Positions 1-5,475 of a stretch of 20,174 bases of DNA are shown piece by piece; positions within the stretch are counted from its first letter, which is position 1, and each line of letters begins with the position of its first letter. The notes beneath the pieces are model-generated. The model searched no databases and was not told the DNA's origin. It was given only the letters and a program-made list of their open reading frames with translations. Origin of the DNA: an uncultured Bacteroides sp. (GTDB lineage: Bacteria > Bacteroidota > Bacteroidia > Bacteroidales > Bacteroidaceae). The position numbers and the translations under genes were made by a program. The stretch covers positions 1 through 20,174 of the forward strand of contig CAJKXC010000045.1 of assembly GCA_905203765.1 (NCBI GenBank), given 5' to 3'.

Positions 1-84
1 AGAGAGCACAAATGTTATTTCTTCTAAACTTCACGTTTTTTCAATTCAGTATTTCTATTATATTTCGAAAACTTCTTTGGCATA

Positions 85-108
85 AAAAGCCCCGACCGAA
101 GCCGGGGC
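85..108 (-). terminator. Intrinsic terminator after the tape-measure-like gene
   Basis: Read on the minus strand this is an 8-bp GC-rich stem (GCCCCGGC / GTCGGGGC, one G-T pair) closed by a TTCG tetraloop and followed by TTTTTATG. It lies 44 bases past the stop codon of the leftward gene that ends at 153. Its descending arm, GTCGGGGCTTTTTATGC, is the same as in the terminator at 776-803, so the two are probably copies. Confidence 0.8.
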
Positions 109-152
109 AAGGACGAATATAATTTATTCAATTGTTTTAGTTGTATTCCTAT

Positions 153-692
153 CTATTTGCGCCAATTTACATATATGGGTATCTTCATCCACTGGCTCAT
201 CATCATTCTATATGACCACGGGAGACCATCCAGCAGAAGGTCGTATGGTTTTTCTTCCACCGTCAGTGTCCATTGCTCTTCCTTTTTCTCCAGGCTTCCT
301 TTGCGGGCTATGAAGCTCGTCCGAAGAGCCGGGACTGAAGTATGCTGTATTCTGGGCCAGTTGTTTTTCACCGTCTCTAACAGGTTGTCAGCCAGCTGTT
401 TTTCTTTATCGGTCAAAGCTACTCGTTGAGGGATGGGAGCATCTGTTGGAAGCCCTACAAGCAGCTTGACAAACTCCAGCCCCGTATCCTTATACTCTTT
501 TTCCTCTCCATTGGCAATATATTGCAACAGAAAGATCGCCCGAATCTGCGATTCTTCATCTTTAAAACAAGTCGCGCTATCATTCTTCATATAATCCAGC
601 ATCTTAAATGCCCGTGGCAGCCACAGAAATAACAGGCAAAGCCCTGCATTCTCCACCACAACCCCCTGATTTTCCGCATTAGAATTTTCCAT
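153..692 (-). CDS. Stand-alone CIS tape-measure C-terminal domain protein
   Basis: This 179-residue protein resembles the C-terminal domain of contractile-injection-system tape-measure proteins (CIS_TMP family). Recognisable family blocks, in order, are NAGLCLLFLWLPRAF near residue 15, a DEESQIRAIFLLQYIANGEE block near 45-63, a KLLVGLP.D.P.P block, a helix ending NNWPRIQHTS near 110-118, and the final YDLLLDGLPWSY...PIYVNWR. In typical family members this region ends a much longer protein; here it is the whole gene. The start is firm: an in-frame TAG lies nine bases before the ATG, and AGAAGG sits just upstream. There is no signal peptide. No sheath, tube, baseplate or ATPase gene is visible in the window, although the locus could continue left. 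It may be a remnant, a chaperone-like accessory part, or a piece moved with the neighbouring cassettes. Family call by recollection of family sequence, not by search. Confidence 0.7.
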   Translation of the reverse strand: MENSNAENQGVVVENAGLCLLFLWLPRAFKMLDYMKNDSATCFKDEESQIRAIFLLQYIANGEEKEYKDTGLEFVKLLVGLPTDAPIPQRVALTDKEKQLADNLLETVKNNWPRIQHTSVPALRTSFIARKGSLEKKEEQWTLTVEEKPYDLLLDGLPWSYRMMMSQWMKIPIYVNWRK

Positions 693-775
693 AACCTTCT
701 ATTTTTATTAATTATCCCGTAAAAATAAGAATAAAAAAACTAAGATGGGTATGGTATGCGAATGTTAGATAGCAT

Positions 776-803
776 AAAAAGCCCCGACTGAAAAGCCGAG
801 GCT
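776..803 (-). terminator. Intrinsic terminator after the C58-like gene
   Basis: On the minus strand AGCCTCGGC pairs with GTCGGGGCT (two G-T pairs) across a six-base loop TTTTCA, followed by TTTTTATGC. It serves the gene ending at 887. Its arms closely match the terminator at 1651-1680 and its descending arm matches the one at 85-108. Confidence 0.8.
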
Positions 804-886
804 CATTTTATTGTTTGAAGTAATTCGGGATTCAAGTATAAAATTTGAATTTTATAGTTTGCGCGAGATTAAAAACTGTTTTTGAT

Positions 887-1369
887 TTAGCCTACAACAA
901 TTATAGCTTCGCTAAATAGCTCTTTAAATTCATTTAATGTGTATATGCATTCTTCTCCATTTTCAGGTTCAAATTGAATGAAATCATCGTTCTCTCTAAT
1001 GGCTGCGGTTACATGATATTTATTAAATATTAAAATCTTTGCATTTTCTTGTGTAAGATTTATGTCATTGATATCCCATATTGTACCATTAATCATTGAC
1101 TTTCCCCAATCAACCTGTTGTTCTGGAGAAGTATTGCTTAATAATGTTAAAACCATATCGTCTTGTTCCCCCTTGCTGAAATCGTTGAATTTTGTTTTTC
1201 TGGATTTTAGCCATGCTACAGACATTACTGAACAGCACTGGCACAGTTCTATATACGTGTTTTCGTCGGGATTACTATCGGCGACTAAAATGTTTTCAGG
1301 GTTGTCAAATTCCGTGAGGGGGACTAAAATGCGCGGATTGGGAATGCTTGATCTGTATATAATATTCAT
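887..1369 (-). CDS. Putative C58/YopT-like papain-fold cysteine protease
   Basis: About 160 residues, AT-rich, with no signal peptide or membrane segment. The sequence shows CSVMSVAWL from Cys46 to Leu54, which follows the C58 (YopT/AvrPphB) pattern C-x2-[LM]-S-x2-W. YHVTAAI follows with His119, then FEPENGE with Glu134, fifteen residues after the histidine, where the family has an acidic residue in F-D-P-N-x-G. Cys, His and acid in this order form the papain-fold triad, so this is probably a small cysteine protease or related transferase, perhaps an effector. Start: a GTG at 1375 is possible, but ATG at 1369 is preferred because it aligns with the ATG of the next cassette (2081) across the shared upstream block. 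A dedicated terminator lies at 776-803. The fold is inferred from motifs; target and toxicity are unknown. Confidence 0.6.
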   Translation of the reverse strand: MNIIYRSSIPNPRILVPLTEFDNPENILVADSNPDENTYIELCQCCSVMSVAWLKSRKTKFNDFSKGEQDDMVLTLLSNTSPEQQVDWGKSMINGTIWDINDINLTQENAKILIFNKYHVTAAIRENDDFIQFEPENGEECIYTLNEFKELFSEAIIVVG

Positions 1370-1386
1370 AATCACATTTATTTATT

Positions 1387-1547
1387 TTCCTACTCTTTCT
1401 AAGGCTTTTCGGACTCCGCCTATCAATTAACTATCTCTGTAAGCTTACGTTGCAAAGATATGCGGGTACAAAAAGATATAGAAAATAATTATTGGAAATG
1501 CAGGGGAATCTATGCGAATGACACAAAGATGCCTGTGAATGAACTAA
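1387..1547 (-). repeat. Cassette leader repeat, copy A
   Basis: This 161-base block is repeated in the same orientation at 2098-2258. The inner 119 bases (1387-1505) differ from copy B (2098-2216) at about six positions with no gaps; the remainder is more diverged. It carries the promoter and leader of the gene starting at 1369. The 394-base gap between 1376 and 1769 consists of this block, a unique stretch of about 100 bases with no feature I can identify, and the terminator at 1651-1680. Confidence 0.9.
1453..1460 (-). promoter_or_regulatory. Bacteroidetes -7 element (TATCTTTG), cassette A
   Basis: Minus-strand TATCTTTG matches the Bacteroidetes sigma consensus TAnnTTTG. Transcription would begin about eight bases further left, inside the perfect palindrome GTAAGCTTAC at 1439-1448, giving a leader of roughly 75 bases before the ATG at 1369. 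A clear -33 TTTG is not seen. Confidence 0.6.
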
Positions 1548-1650
1548 TCAATATAAGGTTTACCATACAAGGCAAATACATAGAATCTATATACTAAAAA
1601 CTTTTCATGTCCCTTACTCTTTAGGCATAAGGATCCATTAGACTAACAAG

Positions 1651-1680
1651 AAAAGCCCCGACTTTTCAACCGAGGCTTTT
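1651..1680 (-). terminator. Intrinsic terminator after the 103-residue gene
   Basis: Minus-strand AAAAGCCTCG pairs with CGGGGCTTTT (one T-G pair), extended by a G-T pair, over a loop of about eight bases; the arm ends in TTTT. It lies about 90 bases beyond the stop codon at 1770. The symmetric A and T runs could let it work in both directions. The sequence just before it (TATATTTAAATCTCGAATTA on the minus strand) is also conserved before the terminator at 776-803. Confidence 0.75.
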
Positions 1681-1769
1681 GAAATAATTCGAGATTTAAA
1701 TATAAAGCCTAAATCCAGAATTCTCTATTTATACAAAATATAGTATAAATGTTTACTATAAGATATCGT

Positions 1770-2081
1770 TTAAGTTGTTTGGCTTACCTTATCATCAGAT
1801 ACTTGAGCGTGCGGGGTGTGATCTTCATCAAGTTGACGGCACAACCATCGCAAACAAGATTCATATCCCGGTTTCCCTTTCGCATTGTCAATAAGTTGGG
1901 TTAAAGCAGCTTTGCAATCATTCTCCCAACTACGCTCTCGAAGCGGTACTCTATCACTTCCCAGTTCTAAATGACTATTATCTCCAATAAGATGAATGTG
2001 AATTCCTTGGAAAGCCCCAACAAATTCGCCGGCTTTCCCTTTTATCGAATATGGATTAATTTTATTCCCAGTATAAGGCAT
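1770..2081 (-). CDS. Unrecognised 103-residue cassette protein
   Basis: I do not recognise this family with confidence. The protein has no signal peptide or membrane segment. Residues about 14-47 look beta-rich and contain GKAGEFVGAFQG followed by the histidine-rich HIHLIGDNSHLELG; the second half (about 52-85) looks helical and contains CKAALTQLIDNAKGKPGY and a Cys-x3-Leu-Cys pair. The tail is hydrophilic. The conserved-looking histidines and the Asp-Asn-Ser turn could be a metal-binding or catalytic site, or a binding surface; an immunity or effector role is only a guess from the position. The ATG follows AGGAAGG by about 14 bases and lies in the leader repeat that also precedes the C58-like gene. 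Its own terminator is at 1651-1680. Confidence 0.65.
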   Translation of the reverse strand: MPYTGNKINPYSIKGKAGEFVGAFQGIHIHLIGDNSHLELGSDRVPLRERSWENDCKAALTQLIDNAKGKPGYESCLRWLCRQLDEDHTPHAQVSDDKVSQTT

Positions 2082-2097
2082 AATATAACATTTTTCC

Positions 2098-2258
2098 TTC
2101 CTACTCTCTCCAAGGCTTTTCGGAACCCGCCTATCAATTAACTATCTCTGTAAGCTTACGCTGCAAAGATATGCGGGTACGAAAAGATATAGAAAATAAT
2201 TATTGGAAATGCAGGGTTGTCCGTGTGAATGATATGAGGGAGCTTGTGAATGAACTAA
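2098..2258 (-). repeat. Cassette leader repeat, copy B
   Basis: This is the second copy of the block at 1387-1547, 711 bases to the right and in the same orientation. It includes the palindrome GTAAGCTTAC (2150-2159), the -7 element, and the strip ending in the minus-strand sequence TTAGTTCATTCACA. It fills the space between the 103-residue gene and the hairpin before the tRNA gene. Confidence 0.9.
2164..2171 (-). promoter_or_regulatory. Bacteroidetes -7 element (TATCTTTG), cassette B
   Basis: Minus-strand TATCTTTG matches TAnnTTTG and is identical in position and context to the element at 1453-1460. It would drive the gene starting at 2081, with initiation inside or next to the palindrome at 2150-2159. 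Confidence 0.6.
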
Positions 2259-2287
2259 CTTTTCGATGTGTTGATATATGAAACAGA

Positions 2288-2319
2288 AGTTCCTGATTGA
2301 ATGACCAACCAGGAACTTT
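2288..2319. terminator. Hairpin downstream of tRNA-Ala
   Basis: AGTTCCTG (2288-2295) pairs with CAGGAACT (2311-2318) across a loop of about 15 bases. The T-rich run (TTTTTCTTTT) follows on the plus strand; on the minus strand, the direction of the tRNA, the hairpin is followed by the weaker TCTGTTTC. It may end or help process the tRNA transcript, but the strand of action is uncertain. Confidence 0.4.
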
Positions 2320-2329
2320 TTCTTTTCAG

Positions 2330-2403
2330 TGGAGCGTATGAGACTCGAACTCATCACCTCGACACTGCCAGTGTCGCGCTCTAGCCAGATGAGCTAACGC
2401 CCC
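2330..2403 (-). tRNA. tRNA-Ala (anticodon GGC)
   Basis: The minus strand folds into a full 74-base cloverleaf. The acceptor stem GGGGCGT pairs with ACGCTCC and contains the G3-U70 pair that marks alanine tRNAs. The D arm is GCTC...GAGC. The anticodon stem CGACA/TGTCG encloses CTGGCAG, giving anticodon GGC, which reads GCC. The T arm is ATGAG-TTCGAGT-CTCAT. The discriminator is A, and CCA is not encoded. It marks the border between the cassette strip and the conserved genes to the right. Confidence 0.95.
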
Positions 2404-2474
2404 GTTGCTAACGTTTGCGGAAGTACCCGCGTTTTTGATGGCGCAAATATAATGCATTATTCTGAAATAATTGC

Positions 2475-2482
2475 TATGTTTG
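2475..2482 (+). promoter_or_regulatory. Bacteroidetes -7 element (TATGTTTG) for DUF4286-ruvC
   Basis: TATGTTTG matches TAnnTTTG. Initiation near 2490 would exclude the in-frame ATG at 2452, so it decides the start of the next gene in favour of 2506. Confidence 0.55.
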
Positions 2483-2505
2483 CGAAACAATTTGAAATTT
2501 TGATT

Positions 2506-2811
2506 ATGCTGATATATAATACAACCTATCACGTGGAGGAAGGACAGGATAAAAATTTCCTGATTTGGATGCAGGAATACTATCTGCCCGAAGTAGAGAA
2601 ATACGGAACACTGCGCACTCCGCGAATATCACGTATCTTGAGTCATATTGAAGAGGGAAGCGTGTGCTATTCTGTTCAGTTTGAGATAGAAGACTCTGCC
2701 AAACTGCATCGCTGGCATCAGGAGCAGGGAGTGAATCTGAATGGGGAATTGCTGAAGATCTTTGGCAACAAAGTCGTTGGGTTTCCTACATTGATGGAGG
2801 TAATAGTGTGA
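2506..2811 (+). CDS. DUF4286 family protein
   Basis: This 101-residue protein begins MLIYNTTYHVEEG and contains FLIWMQEYYLPE, ISRILSHIEEGSVCYSVQFEIED and a C-terminal GFPTLMEVIV. These match the small cytoplasmic DUF4286 family that is common in Bacteroidetes and often sits in front of ruvC. The pattern of strands and helices suggests a small ferredoxin-like alpha/beta fold (inference). No function is known to me. An upstream in-frame ATG at 2452 is rejected because a -7 element lies between the two and the extra residues do not fit the family. The stop overlaps the ruvC start by four bases (GTGA), which points to translational coupling. Confidence 0.85.
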   Translation: MLIYNTTYHVEEGQDKNFLIWMQEYYLPEVEKYGTLRTPRISRILSHIEEGSVCYSVQFEIEDSAKLHRWHQEQGVNLNGELLKIFGNKVVGFPTLMEVIV

Positions 2812-3377
2812 TACAGTCTGTCAAAGAAAAAATTATTTTAGGCATCGACCCCGGTACTACCATTATGGGCTACGGAGTGCTGCGCGTGACGGGTGTAAAG
2901 CCCGAAATGATAGCTATGGGCATCATCGACCTGCGCAAGTTCGGCAATCATTACCTGAAGTTGCGCCATATTCACGAGCGGGTGTTGAGCATCATCGAAA
3001 GCTATCTGCCCGATGAACTTGCCATCGAAGCCCCTTTCTTCGGAAAAAATGTGCAGTCTATGCTGAAGTTGGGACGCGCACAAGGCGTAGCGATGGCAGT
3101 AGCGCTGAGCCGCGACATCCCCATCACCGAATATGCCCCGCTGAAGATAAAGATGGCAATCACCGGGAACGGGCAGGCGTCCAAGGAGCAGGTGGCGGAT
3201 ATGCTGCAACGTATGCTGCACTTCCCCAAAGAAGATATGCCCACCTTTATGGATGCCACCGACGGACTTGCCGCCGCCTACTGCCACTTCCTGCAAATGG
3301 GACGTCCGGCAGTGGAAAAGGGCTATCACGGCTGGAAAGACTTCATCGCCAAGAACCCCGATAAAGTAAAGAAGTAA
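2808..3377 (+). CDS. ruvC: Crossover junction endodeoxyribonuclease RuvC
   Basis: RuvC cuts four-way Holliday junctions at the end of homologous recombination, acting as a dimer with the RuvAB branch-migration motor. The four metal-binding acids of the RNase H-like fold are all present: Asp14 in GIDPGT, Glu74 in IEAPFF, and Asp149 and Asp152 in DATDGLAAAYCH, which also has the conserved His160. The length (189) is normal, with a short basic tail. Translation starts at GTG 2808, overlapping the DUF4286 stop, with a good ATGGAGG ribosome site seven bases upstream. ruvA and ruvB are not in the window. The pullulanase gene begins 35 bases downstream and may be read on the same transcript. Confidence 0.95.
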   Translation: MIQSVKEKIILGIDPGTTIMGYGVLRVTGVKPEMIAMGIIDLRKFGNHYLKLRHIHERVLSIIESYLPDELAIEAPFFGKNVQSMLKLGRAQGVAMAVALSRDIPITEYAPLKIKMAITGNGQASKEQVADMLQRMLHFPKEDMPTFMDATDGLAAAYCHFLQMGRPAVEKGYHGWKDFIAKNPDKVKK

Positions 3378-3412
3378 CCATATAACGTAAAGAAATTAAT
3401 ACCTGGAATATC

Positions 3413-5410
3413 ATGAAGCTAAATGAACTTGCCATTATCGGAGTGGCTGCAACAACAGTTATCAGCTGTGCTCCCGCAAAGAACGAATACTCTTCGTACG
3501 AACTTTATCCTGTCCGCTCGGACAAGTTGACGGAAATGGAATATACGCCTGCCGAGACACAATTCACGCTGTGGGCACCTACGGCGGATGAAGTACGGTT
3601 AATGCTGTTTGAAGCAGGCGACGGCGGCCATGCCTGCGAAACCATTTCGATGGAACCCTCGGTGGAAGGTACCTGGAAAGCTAAAGTAGAGAAAGACTTG
3701 AAAGGCAAATTCTATACATTCAATGTAAAGATCAAGGATAAATGGATGGGCGATACTCCGGGCATCAATGCCAAAGCGGTAGGGGTGAACGGCAAGCGCG
3801 CGGCGGTTATAGATATGCGCTCTACCGATCCCGAAGGTTGGGCGGATGACAAACGTCCGGCACTGGCTTCTCCGGCGGATGTGATACTCTATGAGATGCA
3901 CCATCGCGATTTCTCTATCGACCCGTCCTCGGGCATTGAGCACAAAGGCAAGTTCTTGGCGCTTACCGAACAGGGTACAGTGAATCCGGACAAGCTGGCT
4001 ACCGGCATCGACCATCTGAAAGAGCTGGGCGTCACGCATGTGCATATCCTTCCTTCTTATGACTATGCTTCGGTAGACGAAACTCGTCTGGACGAAAACA
4101 AGTACAACTGGGGTTACGACCCGCAGAACTATAATGTGCCCGACGGCTCTTACTCCACCGACCCTTATACCCCGGAAGTCCGCATCCGCGAGTTCAAGCA
4201 GATGGTGCAGGCCCTGCACAAAGCCGGTATCCGCGTGGTGCTGGATGTAGTGTACAACCACACTTTCAATACTTCCGACAGCAACTTTGAGCGTACAGCC
4301 CCGGGCTACTTCTATCGCCAGCGCCCGGACGGAACGTATGCCGACGGCTCTGCCTGCGGCAACGAAACCGCCAGCAACCGCCCCATGATGCGCAAGTATA
4401 TGATAGAGTCCGTATTGCACTGGATCAACGAATACCATATCGACGGCTTCCGCTTTGACCTGATGGGGATTCACGATATAGAGACGATGAACGAAATCCG
4501 CCAGGCTGCCACGGCGGTAGACCCTTCCATCTTTATATACGGCGAAGGCTGGGCGGCATCGGCTCCGCAAATGCCGGAAGATTCTTTGGCAATGAAAGCC
4601 AATACCTATAAGATGCCGGGCATTGCCGCCTTCTCCGATGAGATGCGCGACGGTCTGCGCGGCCCGTTCAGTGATAATCATCAAGGCGCTTTCCTTGCCG
4701 GACTTCCCGGTGGAGAGGAGAGCATCAAGTTTGGCATCGTAGGCGCAATCAAGCATCCGCAAGTCAACAACGATTCTGTAAATTATAGCAAGGCTCCGTG
4801 GGCGGAACAACCTACGCAGATGATAAGCTACGTTTCCTGTCACGATGATATGTGCCTGGTGGACAGACTGAATGCCAGCGTTCCCGGCATCACTCCCGCC
4901 GAACTTGCCAAACTCGACAAACTGGCGCAGACAGCCGTGTTTACTTCGCAGGGCGTGCCCTTCATCTATGCCGGTGAAGAGGTGATGCGCGACAAGAAAG
5001 GCGTGCACAACAGTTTTGAAAGCCCCGATTCCATCAATGCCATCGACTGGAAGCGTAAGACGGAGCATGCCGATGTCTTTGCTTATTACAAAGGTCTGAT
5101 ACAACTCCGTAAGAACCACCCCGCCTTCCGCATGGGCAATGCAGACCTGGTGCGCAAGCATCTGGAATTCCTTCCGGTAGAGGGCAGTAACCTCATAGCC
5201 TACCGCCTGAAAGACAATGCCAACGGCGATGCGTGGAGCAATATCATTGTAGTGCTGAATGCGCGTAAGGAGTTTGCCAAACTCCCGGTTCCCGAAGGCA
5301 AGTACACCGTAGTCTGCAAGGACGGACTCATTAATGAGCAGGGTTTGGGCACGCTTTACGGGTCTGAAGTGGTGGTTCCGGCACAGTCGGCAATGATAAT
5401 ATATCAGTAA
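3413..5410 (+). CDS. pulA: Type I pullulanase, surface lipoprotein (GH13)
   Basis: This enzyme hydrolyses alpha-1,6 branch links in pullulan and branched starch fragments. The 665-residue protein begins with a lipoprotein signal whose lipobox is VISC (Cys19), so it is probably anchored in the cell envelope. Residues about 45-135 form the N-terminal immunoglobulin-like/CBM48 module (FTLWAPTADEVRLMLF). The GH13 barrel follows with the pullulanase signature YNWGYDP (231-237), DVVYNH (278-283), GFRFDLMG with nucleophile Asp349, YGEGW with acid/base Glu378, and SCHDD with stabilising Asp478. A short C-terminal beta domain ends the chain. No susC/susD pair is next to it. Gene symbol assigned by family. 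Confidence 0.93.
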   Translation: MKLNELAIIGVAATTVISCAPAKNEYSSYELYPVRSDKLTEMEYTPAETQFTLWAPTADEVRLMLFEAGDGGHACETISMEPSVEGTWKAKVEKDLKGKFYTFNVKIKDKWMGDTPGINAKAVGVNGKRAAVIDMRSTDPEGWADDKRPALASPADVILYEMHHRDFSIDPSSGIEHKGKFLALTEQGTVNPDKLATGIDHLKELGVTHVHILPSYDYASVDETRLDENKYNWGYDPQNYNVPDGSYSTDPYTPEVRIREFKQMVQALHKAGIRVVLDVVYNHTFNTSDSNFERTAPGYFYRQRPDGTYADGSACGNETASNRPMMRKYMIESVLHWINEYHIDGFRFDLMGIHDIETMNEIRQAATAVDPSIFIYGEGWAASAPQMPEDSLAMKANTYKMPGIAAFSDEMRDGLRGPFSDNHQGAFLAGLPGGEESIKFGIVGAIKHPQVNNDSVNYSKAPWAEQPTQMISYVSCHDDMCLVDRLNASVPGITPAELAKLDKLAQTAVFTSQGVPFIYAGEEVMRDKKGVHNSFESPDSINAIDWKRKTEHADVFAYYKGLIQLRKNHPAFRMGNADLVRKHLEFLPVEGSNLIAYRLKDNANGDAWSNIIVVLNARKEFAKLPVPEGKYTVVCKDGLINEQGLGTLYGSEVVVPAQSAMIIYQ

Positions 5411-5438
5411 TTAATGATTAATGATTAGCAATTTGTTG

Positions 5439-5446
5439 TATCTTTG
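5439..5446 (+). promoter_or_regulatory. Bacteroidetes -7 element (TATCTTTG) for the ABC gene
   Basis: TATCTTTG matches TAnnTTTG in the 65-base gap after the pullulanase gene, 29 bases before the ATG of the ABC protein. This suggests the ABC gene is transcribed separately. No convincing -33 TTTG is seen at 19-21 bases. Confidence 0.5.
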
Positions 5447-5475
5447 CGCCGTTTATTAAACAAAGTTCTTTAAAA

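Noticed and set aside
887..1430. Plus-strand open frame 1062-1430 across the C58-like gene
   Set aside because: It is the complement of the motif-bearing gene and of the leader repeat; no promoter or recognisable product.
2330..2403. Insertion-sequence or attachment-site duplication at the tRNA 3' end
   Set aside because: No second copy of the tRNA 3' segment, integrase or terminal inverted repeats could be found within the window.
2452..2505. Upstream extension of the DUF4286 gene from ATG 2452
   Set aside because: The -7 promoter element at 2475-2482 lies within it, and the extra residues do not fit the family start MLIYN.
3599..5161. A 520-codon open frame antisense to the pullulanase gene
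   Set aside because: It lies opposite a complete GH13 gene with all catalytic motifs; its translation shows low-complexity His/Arg/Val bias and no family features, as expected for a shadow frame in GC-rich coding DNA.
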